Shown here one piece after another: positions 28,572 to 41,205 of a stretch of 44,461 nt of DNA. The DNA comes from Deinococcus rhizophilus (GTDB lineage: Bacteria; Deinococcota; Deinococci; Deinococcales; Deinococcaceae). The notes under the pieces are model-generated. The model worked only from the letters and a program-made list of their open reading frames with translations, was not told the origin of the DNA and searched no databases. The stretch is taken from assembly GCF_030271215.1 (NCBI RefSeq), contig NZ_JASNGB010000003.1, positions 10,399 to 54,859 of the forward strand. The letters are read 5' to 3'. Every line of letters starts with the position of its first letter. Positions within the stretch are counted from its first letter, which is position 1. The position numbers and the translations under genes were made by a program.

Positions 28572-29167
28572 CCTTCCACCTGACCCTGTTGCGCCACGGC
28601 CGCAGCCGCGCCGACGACGAGGGCGTTCACGAGGGCCGCTACGACTCGCCCCTCACGGCGGTGGGCCGCGCCCAGGCGGGAGCGCTTGCGGTCTACTGGC
28701 AGGCCCACCCGCCGGGCTTTGGCCGGGTGTACGCCTCCACCCTGGTCCGGGCGCACGAGACGGCGACCCTCGTGGCGGGGGCGCTGGAATTGCCCGTCAC
28801 GCCGACGCCGCTGCTGATGGAACACGACAATGGCCCCCTCGCCGGACTGTCCCACGCGGAAGCGCGGGCGAGGTATCCCCTTCCCGAGTTCCGCCACGAC
28901 CTCTCGCCCCTGACGCGGGACGGCGGCGAGTCGCAGGCGGGCATCCGCGCCCGCGCCCTGCTCGCGCTGGAGTTGATCTGGCGGGGCGGGGCAGAAAACG
29001 TGCTGGTGGTGTCGCACGGCGGTTTTCTGAACGCCATGCTGCGCGAGCTGACCGGGGCGCACCGGGGCCGCTTCCGCTTCGGGGACACGGCCTTCGCCAC
29101 GGCCGAGCTGTCGCGGGAAAGTCATACGGCGGTGGTGACGGGGGTCAACCTCACGCCGCACCTGTGA
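28568..29167 (+). CDS. Histidine phosphatase family protein
   Basis: The 199-aa protein has the phosphoglycerate-mutase-like signature LLRHGRS (7-13, nucleophile H10), a first arginine in [10 protein letters not shown], an acid in MEHDNGPL and the second histidine in VVSHGG (about 150). It is likely a cytosolic phosphatase of small phosphate esters, comparable to CobC/PhoE/GpmB-like enzymes. GTG 28568 overlaps the previous stop, so it closes the four-gene operon. Confidence 0.88.
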   Translation: MTFHLTLLRHGRSRADDEGVHEGRYDSPLTAVGRAQAGALAVYWQAHPPGFGRVYASTLVRAHETATLVAGALELPVTPTPLLMEHDNGPLAGLSHAEARARYPLPEFRHDLSPLTRDGGESQAGIRARALLALELIWRGGAENVLVVSHGGFLNAMLRELTGAHRGRFRFGDTAFATAELSRESHTAVVTGVNLTPHL

Positions 29168-29185
29168 GTGCTGACACCCTGGCCG

Positions 29186-29704
29186 CTACTCCCCGCGCAA
29201 GAGCCCATACGGGTTGATCGCCCCGCCCACCCCGTAGATGCCGTAGTGCAGGTGCGGCGGCGTGCCCTGGGCGTTCCCGCTGTCGCCCACGTAGCCCACC
29301 ACGTCCCCGGCCTCGACCCAGTCGCCTTCTTTCAGGTCCTCGCGGTAGCGCTCCAGATGGGCGTAGTAGTGGCGCTGTCCGCCCGGCCCCAGGAGCATCA
29401 CCGTGCGCCCGCCCAGACGGTTCTCGCCCACGTTGACGACCACGCCCGGCGTCGTGGCGAGAATCGGCGTGTCGCGCGGCGCGAAGATGTCCACGCCCTC
29501 GTGCCGCCGCCCCTGGGAGCGGGCCGCGCCCCAGGTGTCCACGAAGCGCTGTCCCGGCAGCGGGTTGGGCAGGCTGCCCTCGGTGGGCGTGGGCGCGGCG
29601 AGCAGGGCCGAGTAACGCCGGGCGTGTTCCAGGTAGGGCCACAGCAGATAGGCGGCTCCGGCGAGCACGGCGAGCGTCAGCAGGAGGCGGAGGAAACGGC
29701 GCAC
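29186..29704 (-). CDS. M23-family peptidase (LytM-like), membrane-anchored
   Basis: The 172-aa protein has an N-terminal hydrophobic segment (about 4-22, [19 protein letters not shown]) serving as signal anchor. The M23 zinc peptidase domain follows, with HEGVDIF (H-x-x-x-D) and HLHYG (H-x-H), plus [11 protein letters not shown]. Such enzymes cut peptidoglycan peptides or activate amidases. The frame runs far upstream without a stop, but GTG 29704 lies 6 bases after a CATGCT box (29716-29711), so I start there. Confidence 0.88.
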   Translation of the reverse strand: MRRFLRLLLTLAVLAGAAYLLWPYLEHARRYSALLAAPTPTEGSLPNPLPGQRFVDTWGAARSQGRRHEGVDIFAPRDTPILATTPGVVVNVGENRLGGRTVMLLGPGGQRHYYAHLERYREDLKEGDWVEAGDVVGYVGDSGNAQGTPPHLHYGIYGVGGAINPYGLLRGE

Positions 29705-29763
29705 CCTTCCAGCATGGGGGCCTGACCCGGCCCGGACGGCGCCCCAGGGCACGGTCCCGGCGT

Positions 29764-29769
29764 TACCCT
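29764..29769 (+). promoter_or_regulatory. -10 box, leaderless RluA-family gene
   Basis: TACCCT, 7 bases before the ATG. Confidence 0.6.
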
Positions 29770-29776
29770 TCCTCTC

Positions 29777-30679
29777 ATGCCGCCTAATTCGGGCTATGTC
29801 TACCGCGAGCGCGTCCCCGCCTGGGCACAGGGGCTGACCGTGCTGGCCTACCTGACACGGGCGCACACCCATTCGGACGCAGCGGCGTGGCAGGCCCGGC
29901 TGCAGGCGGGCGAGCTGCGGCTGGACGGCGGGGCGGCCCACGGCGGGGAGGTGCTGCGTCCCGGACAGCGCCTCGACTGGCACCGTCCCCCCTGGGAGGA
30001 GGAAGCGGTGCCGCTGGACTTCGCGGTCGTCCACGAGGACGCGGCCATCGTCGCGGTTGCCAAGCCTTCCGGCCTGCCCACGCTGCCGGGCGGCGGCTTT
30101 CTGGAAGGCACCCTGCTGACCCAGGTGCGCCAACGCTGGCCGGAGGCGCGGCCCCTGCACCGGCTGGGGCGCGGCACGTCGGGGCTGGTGCTGTTCGCCC
30201 TGACCGGGGCGGCGGCGGCCACCCTCGCGCGGGCGTGGCGGGAGGACGAGGTGGGCAAGGTCTACCGGGCGCTGGGCAGCGGCCACCCCGACTGGCAAGA
30301 GCGGGCACTCACCACGCCGGTCGGCCCGGTGCCGCATCCCCGGCTGGGCACGGTGCACGCGGCAAGTGCGGCGGGCAAGCGCTCGCTCAGCGTGGCGCGG
30401 GTGCTGGAGCGGCGCTCGGACGCGACCCTCTTCGAGGTGGACCTGCACACCGGGCGGCCCCACCAGATTCGCATCCACCTCGCGGCGGCGGGGCACCCTC
30501 TCGTGGGCGACCCCCTCTACGCCCCCGGCGGCCTGCCCCGCGCGGACGACCCCGGCCTCCCCGGTGATCTGGGCTACCTCCTCCACGCCGGGCGGCTGAC
30601 CCTGACCCACCCGCTGACGGGCGAGCGCCTGCTCCTGCGGGCCGAACCTCCGGCGGCGCTGCGGCGGGCCGGGGAGTAG
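29777..30679 (+). CDS. RluA-family pseudouridine synthase
   Basis: The 300-aa protein carries the catalytic [10 protein letters not shown] (Asp replaced by Gly-Arg context: [10 protein letters not shown]; the family consensus is H-R-L-D-x-x-T-S-G). This points to an altered catalytic motif. Further blocks are present: VAKPSGLP, the KVYRAL region, [13 protein letters not shown] and HPLVGDPLY. The N-terminal part (1-80) is shorter and S4-like. ATG 29777 is 7 bases after TACCCT (29764-29769). The missing Asp makes activity uncertain. Confidence 0.85.
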   Translation: MPPNSGYVYRERVPAWAQGLTVLAYLTRAHTHSDAAAWQARLQAGELRLDGGAAHGGEVLRPGQRLDWHRPPWEEEAVPLDFAVVHEDAAIVAVAKPSGLPTLPGGGFLEGTLLTQVRQRWPEARPLHRLGRGTSGLVLFALTGAAAATLARAWREDEVGKVYRALGSGHPDWQERALTTPVGPVPHPRLGTVHAASAAGKRSLSVARVLERRSDATLFEVDLHTGRPHQIRIHLAAAGHPLVGDPLYAPGGLPRADDPGLPGDLGYLLHAGRLTLTHPLTGERLLLRAEPPAALRRAGE

Positions 30680-30724
30680 GGGAAGGACTGCGACCTGGCT
30701 CCCAGCCTCTCCCCACCCAGCCGC

Positions 30725-30730
30725 TACACT
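30725..30730 (+). promoter_or_regulatory. -10 box, leaderless M16 operon
   Basis: TACACT, 6 bases before the GTG. Confidence 0.65.
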
Positions 30731-30736
30731 CCCCCG

Positions 30737-32013
30737 GTGAGTTCTCCCGCCGCCCTGCCCGCCCACCTCTGGACCCTGGACTCCGGCCTGACGGTCGCCT
30801 TCGAGCGCCGCCAGGGGCCGGGATTCGCCTTCGACCTGCGCATTCCGGTGGGCAGCGCCCACGACCCGCGCGGGCAGGAGGGAGCGGCGGGCGTGCTGGA
30901 GGAATGGCTGTCCAAGGGGGCCGGGGGCCGGGACGCCCGCGCCCTGGGGGACGCCTTCGACGACCTCGGCGTGCGGCGGGGTGGGGGCGTGGGGCCGGAA
31001 GCGACCCGTGTGAGCCTCAGCGGCCTGAGCGCCGACCTGCCCGCCGCGCTGGGCCTGGTGGCCGACCTGGTGCTGCGGCCAGAGCTGCCGCCGGGGGAAC
31101 TGCCGGTCCTGACCGACCTCGCCCGGCAGGACCTGGAGGCGCTGGAGGAGAGCCCGCCCGACCGCCTCGCGGTGGAGGCGCGGCGGGCGGCCTTTCCGCC
31201 CGACCCCGCCTCGCCCCACGCGGGCTATGTCCACCCCGCGAGCGGCACGCGGGAGGGCCTCTCGCGCCTGACGCCGGAGGGGTTGCGGGCCTTCCACGCC
31301 GGGTATCCGGCGCGGGGCAGCGTGCTGGGGCTGGTGGCCGACGCCGATCCGGGGGAGGTGCGCGGCCTCGTGGAGCGGGCCTTCGCGGGCTGGAACGGAG
31401 GGGAACCGGGGGTCGTCCCTGCGCGGTTCGTTTCCGGTGCCCGCGCCCACATCCCCCACCCGGAGGCCGAGCAGACCCACCTCAGCGTGACGGCCTCCGG
31501 CATCTCGCCACTCAGTCCCGACTGGCTGCGCTGGCAGCTCGCGCTGACGGCCCTCTCGGGCGGAAGTGCCAGCCGCCTCTTTCACGCGGTGCGCGAGGAG
31601 CGGGGGCTGGCCTACAGCGTGGGGGCCTCACCGGTGGTGCTGGGGGGGCAGGGGTTTGTCAGCGTCTACGCGGGCAGCACGCCGGGCCGCGCCGGGGAGA
31701 CGCTGGAGGTGCTGCTCGCGGAACTCGGCCGCCTGGGGGCCGGGCTGGAGCCTGCCGAGTTCGAGCGGGCCCGCCGGGGCCTCCTCGCCGGGGTGGTCTT
31801 CGGCGCCGAGAGCCTGCGCTCGCGGGCCGGGGGCCTGACCCGCGACCTCGCCCTCTTCGGCCGGGTGCGGCCCCTCGCGGAGCTGCGGGCGGCGGTCTCG
31901 GCCCTCACGCTGGACGACGTGAACGCCTTCCTGGCCGGATACGATCCCCTCGCCGGGGCCACGGTGGTCACCCTGGGGCCGGAGGCGGCGGGCCAGGGCA
32001 CCGGGGAGGCCGC

Positions 32014-32017
<4 letters not shown>
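30737..32017 (+). CDS. M16-family peptidase-like subunit, zinc site missing
   Basis: The 426-aa protein has the M16 fold ([25 protein letters not shown]; a second half with [14 protein letters not shown] and the [11 protein letters not shown] region) but the HxxEH site is replaced by GVLEEWLS. It is therefore a non-catalytic partner, as in alpha/beta mitochondrial-processing-peptidase-like pairs. GTG 30737 is 6 bases after TACACT (30725-30730). It overlaps the next M16 gene (GTGA), which has an intact site. Confidence 0.87.
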
Positions 32018-33237
<1,220 letters not shown>

Positions 33238-33387
33238 GTCACGTTTGCCTCTGCTTCATCCGGGCCTTATAGTGCTGTCACCGGAAATCATGGCTGCCTT
33301 CTCAGGTGGCCGTCTGTCTACAGCTTCATGCTGGCGACAGGGCCCGTTGATTGTTCGCGTTCCTCACCGGTATCTTAAGGAGTTCAG

Positions 33388-34392
33388 ATGAAGCCATCGC
33401 GTACCCTGCCCCTCGCCCTCCTGACCGGCCTGCTGTTGGCTGCCTGTGGTTCCAGCGCTGATCGTCAGGCTCCCAACGTTGATCTGCAGGCGACCCTGAA
33501 CGGTACGGCTGTGAATCTGACGGCCACCGTCTCCGACAACGTCGGCGTAACGTTGGTGGAGTTCTACCGTGGCACTGAGAAGATTGGGGAAGACCGCGAG
33601 ACCCCCTACACGGCCACTGACACGGTGACCTCCGCCCAGAACGGCACCCTGACCTACCGCGCAGTCGCGCTTGACGCGGCGGGTAACCGTGGCGAAGACA
33701 CTGCCACCGTGAATGTGGCCATCGACGCCGCGCCCACCGTGAGCGTCAGCGCGAGCAGTACGGCCCTGACGCGAGATGCTTCCGTGACGGTGCGGGCCAA
33801 TGCCCAAGACGACCGCGGCATCACCAAGGTCGAATTCTACCTTGACGGCCAGTTGGTCTTCACGGATACGGAGCCGCCCTACGAAACCACGCTGCCCTTT
33901 ACCTTCCGTCAAAACGGCGTGCGGACGATCCGGGTGGTGGCCTATGACACGGCTGGTCAGACCGCCGAGGCGACCCAACTCGTGACTGTGGCGCTGGATC
34001 CCGGCGAGGACAACGACGTGTTGGAGCGGGCCACCCTGATCAATATTGGCGAGGGGGTCAATGCCCGCATCGCTGGCGTGGCCCGTGACCGTGACTACTA
34101 CCGCTTTAACGCCCAAGAAGGTGAGCGTCTGCGCCTGACGGTGCGTACCCGGAGCGGCCCCTTTCCGCAGAGCACCCTGGACCCGTATGTAGAAATCCTG
34201 ATGCCCGACGGCCGTACGGTGCTGGAGCGTGACGACGACAGCGGTGAGGAATACGACGCCGATATCCGCTTCAATGCGCCCCAGGCGGGCACCTACTACG
34301 TGATGGTGACCAGCTTCGATATCTATGACGACGAAACGGCCACCGACGACGACATCAACAACCAGTACCGCATCGAACTGGAGCGCCGTTAA
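33388..34392 (+). CDS. Lipoprotein with Ig-like and pre-peptidase C-terminal domains
   Basis: The 334-aa lipoprotein has a signal peptide with lipobox LLAAC (C20), two Ig-like beta modules (about 27-110 and 112-200, with DNVGVTLVEFYRG and DDRGITKVEFYLDG as aligned repeats), and a PPC domain (about 215-330: RDRDYYRFNAQEGERLRLTV ... QAGTYYVMV). It is likely surface-exposed. The start has AAGGAG 6 bases upstream and a leader that contains two possible promoters (TATAGT at 33270-33275; TTGATT/TATCTT near 33348-33377). Codon use is less GC-rich than its neighbours. It is paired with a subtilase. Confidence 0.88.
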   Translation: MKPSRTLPLALLTGLLLAACGSSADRQAPNVDLQATLNGTAVNLTATVSDNVGVTLVEFYRGTEKIGEDRETPYTATDTVTSAQNGTLTYRAVALDAAGNRGEDTATVNVAIDAAPTVSVSASSTALTRDASVTVRANAQDDRGITKVEFYLDGQLVFTDTEPPYETTLPFTFRQNGVRTIRVVAYDTAGQTAEATQLVTVALDPGEDNDVLERATLINIGEGVNARIAGVARDRDYYRFNAQEGERLRLTVRTRSGPFPQSTLDPYVEILMPDGRTVLERDDDSGEEYDADIRFNAPQAGTYYVMVTSFDIYDDETATDDDINNQYRIELERR

Positions 34393-34419
34393 GGTCGCTG
34401 CTCACCAAGGAGACTGACT

Positions 34420-37170
34420 TTGAATACTCCGCGTACTACCACCCTGCTGCTCACGGCGGCCATCCTGCTGGCCGGATGCGGCAGCCAGACTGCCCGTCAA
34501 CCCGCCCCGAACACTCCGGCCACAGGCCAGAGTGGCACCGCTGTCCAAGTGCCCGTCAGTGAGATCGCCAGCACCACGGGCCGCTACTTCGTTGAGTTGG
34601 AGGGAGATCCCACGGTGCTGGGTGCTCAGAGTCTGCAAAGCCAGCAGGCGAGCTTCCGGGCACAGGTCGCGCAGGCTGGGATTCGCTGGCAGGAGCACAG
34701 CAGCTACCAACGTCTCTTTAACGGCTTCAGCGTCAGCGTGTCGCCCGCCGAGGCCGCACGCATCTCGCGCATGCCCGGGGTTCTCAGTGTCTTCCCCGTT
34801 GTGGAGGTCGAGCGCCCGCAGGCCCTGCTGGAGCAGGGAGCTTCCGAGACGCAGGTGCAAACGGCAGCGGGGCTGACCGGCGCCACCTATGTCCGTGAAG
34901 AACTGGGTCTGACCGGCAAGGGCGTCAAGGTTGCCGTGATGGACACCGGCATTGACCTCGATCACCCGGCGTTCAAGAACCGTGTGGTGGCCGGGTACGA
35001 CTTCGTGGGTGATGCGTTCGGCGGCGAGGACGAGAATGGTGACATTGTCACTACGCCCACTCCCGACGACAACCCCGACGACTGCGGTGGTCACGGCACG
35101 CACGTCGCAGGCATCGTGGGAGCCAACGATCCCACCAATGGGTTTATGGGGGTCGCGCCCGACGTGCAGTTCGGTGCCTACAAGGTCTTTGGCTGCGAGG
35201 GATCGACGAACGCCGACATCATGCTTCAGGCCATGGAGCGCGCAGAGGCCGACGGCATGGACGTGCTGAACATGAGCATCGGCGCCGCGTTTCAATGGCC
35301 CTCCTATCCCACGGCCAAGGCTGCCAGCCGTCTGGCCAAGCGCGGCATGATCGTTACCGTGTCGGCGGGCAACAGCGGCACCAGTGGTCAGTACGCGACG
35401 GGCGCACCTAGCCTCGGCGAGAACGTGATCTCGGTCGCTTCTGTAGACAACACCAAGCTTGAACTCGGCGTTCTCGTGTTGGCTGCCGATGGGAGCCGCC
35501 TGGGCTACGCGGTCGCGACTGGCGCCCCCGATCCCGAAACGGGCCTAAGCCTGCCCCTTGCCAAGGCGCCAGGCAGTACCCCCACGACTGCCAACGACGG
35601 TTGCACCGTCAATGGTGTAAGCCCTTACGCCCCGAACAGCCTGGAGGGCAAGGCGGTCTTGATTCGCCGCGGCACCTGTTCGTTCCGCGAGAAAGCGCTG
35701 AACGCGCAGGCGGCGGGCGCCAAAGCGGTGCTGATCTACAACAATGCTCCAGGTGTGGTGTCGGCGACGGTCGCTCCCAGTCTTGCCAACGACAACGTGG
35801 TGATTGAGATTCCGGTTGTCGGTATCACTCCGGAAGACGGAGCTCGCCTTGATGCGGCCATGGGCTCGACCGTCACTTTCACGGGAGACACCCAACTGTT
35901 CCCTAACATCACTGGCAACACCCTGAGCAGCTTTTCCAGCTACGGACCGTCGCCTGACCTTGACCTCAAACCTGACGTTAGCGCTCCCGGCGGCCTGATC
36001 AAGAGCACTTACCCGCTGAGCCAGGAAGCGACGGGCTACGCGGTGCTGAGCGGCACCAGCATGGCGGCCCCTCATGCGGCCGGTATCGCTGCGCTGCTGT
36101 TGGAAAAGCACCCTCAACTCGCCAGCATCGATGGCAACGCCCGTCGTCTGTTCCAGAACACGGCTGTGCCCGGAAACTACTTCCTGAGCGGCGCGATTAG
36201 CCCCTTCGTGGACTTCGTGCAGCGGCAGGGCGCGGGCCTGCTCAACGCGCCCGCGGCGCTCGCGGCGCTGGAAAGCGGTGTCAGCGTAACCCCCAGCAAG
36301 ATCGCCATGGGCGAGAGTGAGGCGTTCCCCACCCGCACCAAGGTCCTGACCCTGCGGAACAATGGGTCCACCCGCCAGATCTATCAGGTCTACCATGTGC
36401 CTGCGCTGGGCATCCAGGGCACGACCTTCGCTCCCCGGCCCGCGGTGATCGCCGCCAATGTCAGCATCAATGGTGAATCGGCCGAGATTGAGGGTGGCGG
36501 TCTCAGCATCAGCGTGGCCCCCTACTCGAGTGTGGAGCTGGAAGTCGCAATCACCGCGCCCACGGCTCCGGCCCTGGGACAGTACGGCGGACACATCGTG
36601 ATGCAGGGCGTGACTGGGGTCAGCTTGAGCGTGCCCTACGGCGGCCTGATTGGTGACTACCAGAACATTCAGGTGCTAGGGAACATCTCGCTGCCGGGCT
36701 ATGGTCTGGGCAACACGTTGCGCAACTTCCCGGCGCTCTATGACGCCGTGGCCGGGCAAATTTTCTTCGAGGGTGCCACGCCTACGGAAAAGCCGGTCTT
36801 TACGCTGCGTGAGGTCAACGTGGCGGATGAGGGCGAGGAGGAGCAACTGGTTCTCGACATTCCGCGCCTGTGGGTCCACCTCGCGCACCAGTCGCGCTGG
36901 ATCGAGATGGACGTGTTGGATGCCAGTGGTAGCCTCGTGGACACCGTGTCGCGTGACGAGTACGTGGGCCGCAACGCCACGAACAGCTACACTGGACCTG
37001 GTAGTAGCGCTTACTACACTTGGAGCTGGGACGGAACCCTCGCCAATGGAAGCGCGGCGCCCAACGGCGACTATCAACTGCGCCTGCGCGTCCTGAAGGC
37101 CCTGGGCGACGAGAGCAACCCCAACCATATCGAGACGTACACCAGCCCGGTGTTCGGCATTCAGCGCTAA
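34420..37170 (+). CDS. Subtilisin-like (S8) lipoprotein protease with PA insert
   Basis: The 916-aa protease starts at TTG with AAGGAG (34407-34412) 7 bases upstream. It has a lipobox LLAGC (C20), an I9-type propeptide (YFVELEGDP), then the S8 catalytic triad: D in VAVMDTGIDLDHP (about 175), H in GGHGTHVAG (about 224) and S in SGTSMAAPHAAG (about 546). Between H and S is a protease-associated domain (about 390-480). A C-terminal beta region follows (about 620-910). It resembles Vpr-type extracellular proteases. Its codon use shares the lower-GC bias of the lipoprotein gene before it, which suggests that the pair is a unit, perhaps acquired together. A terminator follows at 37184. Confidence 0.93.
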   Translation: MNTPRTTTLLLTAAILLAGCGSQTARQPAPNTPATGQSGTAVQVPVSEIASTTGRYFVELEGDPTVLGAQSLQSQQASFRAQVAQAGIRWQEHSSYQRLFNGFSVSVSPAEAARISRMPGVLSVFPVVEVERPQALLEQGASETQVQTAAGLTGATYVREELGLTGKGVKVAVMDTGIDLDHPAFKNRVVAGYDFVGDAFGGEDENGDIVTTPTPDDNPDDCGGHGTHVAGIVGANDPTNGFMGVAPDVQFGAYKVFGCEGSTNADIMLQAMERAEADGMDVLNMSIGAAFQWPSYPTAKAASRLAKRGMIVTVSAGNSGTSGQYATGAPSLGENVISVASVDNTKLELGVLVLAADGSRLGYAVATGAPDPETGLSLPLAKAPGSTPTTANDGCTVNGVSPYAPNSLEGKAVLIRRGTCSFREKALNAQAAGAKAVLIYNNAPGVVSATVAPSLANDNVVIEIPVVGITPEDGARLDAAMGSTVTFTGDTQLFPNITGNTLSSFSSYGPSPDLDLKPDVSAPGGLIKSTYPLSQEATGYAVLSGTSMAAPHAAGIAALLLEKHPQLASIDGNARRLFQNTAVPGNYFLSGAISPFVDFVQRQGAGLLNAPAALAALESGVSVTPSKIAMGESEAFPTRTKVLTLRNNGSTRQIYQVYHVPALGIQGTTFAPRPAVIAANVSINGESAEIEGGGLSISVAPYSSVELEVAITAPTAPALGQYGGHIVMQGVTGVSLSVPYGGLIGDYQNIQVLGNISLPGYGLGNTLRNFPALYDAVAGQIFFEGATPTEKPVFTLREVNVADEGEEEQLVLDIPRLWVHLAHQSRWIEMDVLDASGSLVDTVSRDEYVGRNATNSYTGPGSSAYYTWSWDGTLANGSAAPNGDYQLRLRVLKALGDESNPNHIETYTSPVFGIQR

Positions 37171-37183
37171 ACGAGTTTGACAG

Positions 37184-37213
37184 GGGGCCAGGTCGCATAG
37201 ACCTGGTCCCTTG
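37184..37213 (+). terminator. Terminator after the S8 protease
   Basis: Stem GGGGCCAGGTC / GACCTGGTCCC (one G-T pair), 5-base loop GCATA, then TTG. Confidence 0.65.
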
Positions 37214-37234
37214 CCCATTGCCGTCGCCGCAGTT

Positions 37235-37864
37235 TCAGGCCAGTGGTGCCCGCACGCTGGCCAGCACCTCCTCAATCACTCCTTCCAGCGTCAGCGGCCC
37301 CGTGTCAATCACCTGCGCATCTGGTGCGGGGGCACTTTGCACGGTGTCGAGGCGGTCGCGTTCGGTGAGTGCCGCTTCGATGACAGGCACGTCCTCCGGG
37401 CGCTCCTTCGCCCGGCGCTCGGCGCGGACGCGGGGGCTGGCGGTGAGGTAGAACTTGGCCTCCGCGTGCGGAAAGACGGTGGTGCCCATGTCCCGCCCCT
37501 CGGCCACGAAGGGCTCGGGCAGGGCCCGCAACTGGGCGTCCACCCAGGCCCGTACCTCTGGCAGGGCCGCGACCGCGCTGACCCCCGCGTCCACCCGCGA
37601 GGAGTGCAGCTCGAGCGTCAGCTCGCGCTCGCCTGCCCAGACCCGGTTGCCCTCGGCGCGGGGTTCGAGCCGCAGGGAATTCCCTTGGAGATGGGCGAGC
37701 AGGGCCGCCGCCTGATGTAGCGGCAGGCCCGCCTCCAGTCCCAGCAGGGTCGCGGCGCGGTAGAGCAGGCCGCTGCTCACATAGGGAATGCCCAGCGCCC
37801 GCGCCACGCCCGACGCCACACTCGATTTGCCGCTGGCCGCCACGCCGTCTATCGTCACGATCAC
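37235..37864 (-). CDS. cmk: Cytidylate kinase
   Basis: Phosphorylates CMP and dCMP. The 209-aa protein has the P-loop [12 protein letters not shown] (7-18), the [16 protein letters not shown]-binding segment, [25 protein letters not shown] and the ERRAKE lid. GTG 37864 is 6 bases after TACACT (37876-37871), so it is probably leaderless. Length is somewhat short of the usual 220-230 aa, but all motifs are present. Confidence 0.93.
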   Translation of the reverse strand: MIVTIDGVAASGKSSVASGVARALGIPYVSSGLLYRAATLLGLEAGLPLHQAAALLAHLQGNSLRLEPRAEGNRVWAGERELTLELHSSRVDAGVSAVAALPEVRAWVDAQLRALPEPFVAEGRDMGTTVFPHAEAKFYLTASPRVRAERRAKERPEDVPVIEAALTERDRLDTVQSAPAPDAQVIDTGPLTLEGVIEEVLASVRAPLA

Positions 37865-37870
37865 CCGTCC

Positions 37871-37876
37871 AGTGTA
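37871..37876 (-). promoter_or_regulatory. -10 box, leaderless cmk
   Basis: TACACT on the minus strand, 6 bases before the GTG. Confidence 0.65.
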
Positions 37877-37914
37877 GAGGGCGTCACGGCCCCTCTTCTC
37901 AGGCCCCTTCCCGC

Positions 37915-37920
37915 TAGACT
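37915..37920 (+). promoter_or_regulatory. -10 box, leaderless PPIase gene
   Basis: TAGACT, 6 bases before the GTG. Confidence 0.7.
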
Positions 37921-37926
37921 GCCCCT

Positions 37927-38733
<807 letters not shown>

Positions 38734-38750
38734 TCCGCGCCACAGGGAGA

Positions 38751-38790
38751 GGGCCTCGCCTGCGAGTCGTGCAGGCGAGGCCCCCCCTTT
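38751..38790. terminator. Strong terminator between convergent PPIase and obg
   Basis: A 12-bp perfect stem GGGCCTCGCCTG / CAGGCGAGGCCC, 9-base loop, then CCCC and TTT on the plus strand. Confidence 0.8.
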
Positions 38791-38795
38791 GGCAG

Positions 38796-40097
<1,302 letters not shown>

Positions 40098-40143
40098 GGG
40101 GCACCTCCTTTTGTTGTCTCGTCTCAGCTTGTTATCGAGTCTC

Positions 40144-40182
40144 AAAAAAGCACGCCCCGCCGCGTCGCCGGGCAGGGCGTGC
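40144..40182 (-). terminator. Terminator between rpmA and obg
   Basis: Minus-strand stem GCACGCCC / GGGCGTGC with a 17-base loop, then six T. obg would need read-through or its own promoter in the 46 bases before its start. Confidence 0.8.
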
Positions 40183-40196
40183 CGTACTGCTGGGGT

Positions 40197-40472
40197 TCAG
40201 TCGGCGGCGACTTGCGCCTGCACCGTCTCCACACTGATGAAACGGCCCTTCTCACCCCGGTTGGTGAAGATGACCTTGCCGTCCGTCAGGGCAAACAGGG
40301 TGTGGTCACGGCCCATGCCCACATTCGCGCCTGCCTTGAACTTGGTGCCGCGCTGCCGCACGAGGATGTTCCCGGCGACCACCACTTCGCCGCCGAACTT
40401 CTTCACGCCCAGGTACTTGGGGTTGCTGTCGCGTCCGTTCTTGGACGAACCCACGCCTTTCTTGTGTGCCAT
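40197..40472 (-). CDS. rpmA: 50S ribosomal protein L27
   Basis: The 91-aa protein begins [19 protein letters not shown], the classic N-terminus that reaches the peptidyl transferase centre, followed by [12 protein letters not shown] and [12 protein letters not shown] start with GAGGTG lies upstream. It is co-transcribed with rplU, 26 bases before it. Confidence 0.97.
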   Translation of the reverse strand: MAHKKGVGSSKNGRDSNPKYLGVKKFGGEVVVAGNILVRQRGTKFKAGANVGMGRDHTLFALTDGKVIFTNRGEKGRFISVETVQAQVAAD

Positions 40473-40498
40473 TTCAGTTCACCTCTTTTGTCGGGAAA

Positions 40499-40801
40499 TC
40501 AGCCCTGAATGCCGGTAATCCGGATCGCCGTGTAGTTCTGGCGGTGGCCGGTGCGGCGGCGGTACTGGATGCCGCTCTTGTACTTGCGGATGTAGATCTT
40601 GGGGCCACGGCCGTGCTCGACAACCTCGGCCTGTACCGTGAACCGGCCCGCGTCCGCGCCGAAGATGGTCTGCTCGCCACCGACGAACAGGGGCGTCAGG
40701 CTCAGGGTTGCCCCGGCCTCGCCCGTGAGGGACTCCACGTACACGACGTCGCCTTCCTGCACGCGGTACTGCTTGCCGCCGCTCTGAATGATCGCAAACA
40801 T
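40499..40801 (-). CDS. rplU: 50S ribosomal protein L21
   Basis: The 100-aa protein opens [18 protein letters not shown] and has the C-terminal signature ([17 protein letters not shown]). ATG 40801 has GGAGGAAGG upstream. The leader from the TAGGAT box at 40906-40901 is about 100 bases and GC-rich; I do not see a clear autoregulatory structure. Confidence 0.97.
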   Translation of the reverse strand: MFAIIQSGGKQYRVQEGDVVYVESLTGEAGATLSLTPLFVGGEQTIFGADAGRFTVQAEVVEHGRGPKIYIRKYKSGIQYRRRTGHRQNYTAIRITGIQG

Positions 40802-40878
40802 CCTTACCTTCCTCCTGCCGCGCCGGGAACGCTGCCCCGGTGTCCGGCTTCTTCGCTCGCCCGGCCCGCCCAAGGACG

Positions 40879-41205
<327 letters not shown>

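Noticed and set aside
29186..31585. A 799-codon minus-strand frame reaching over the RluA and M16 genes
   Set aside because: Only the last 172 codons make an M23 peptidase; the upstream part is antisense to known domains on the plus strand.
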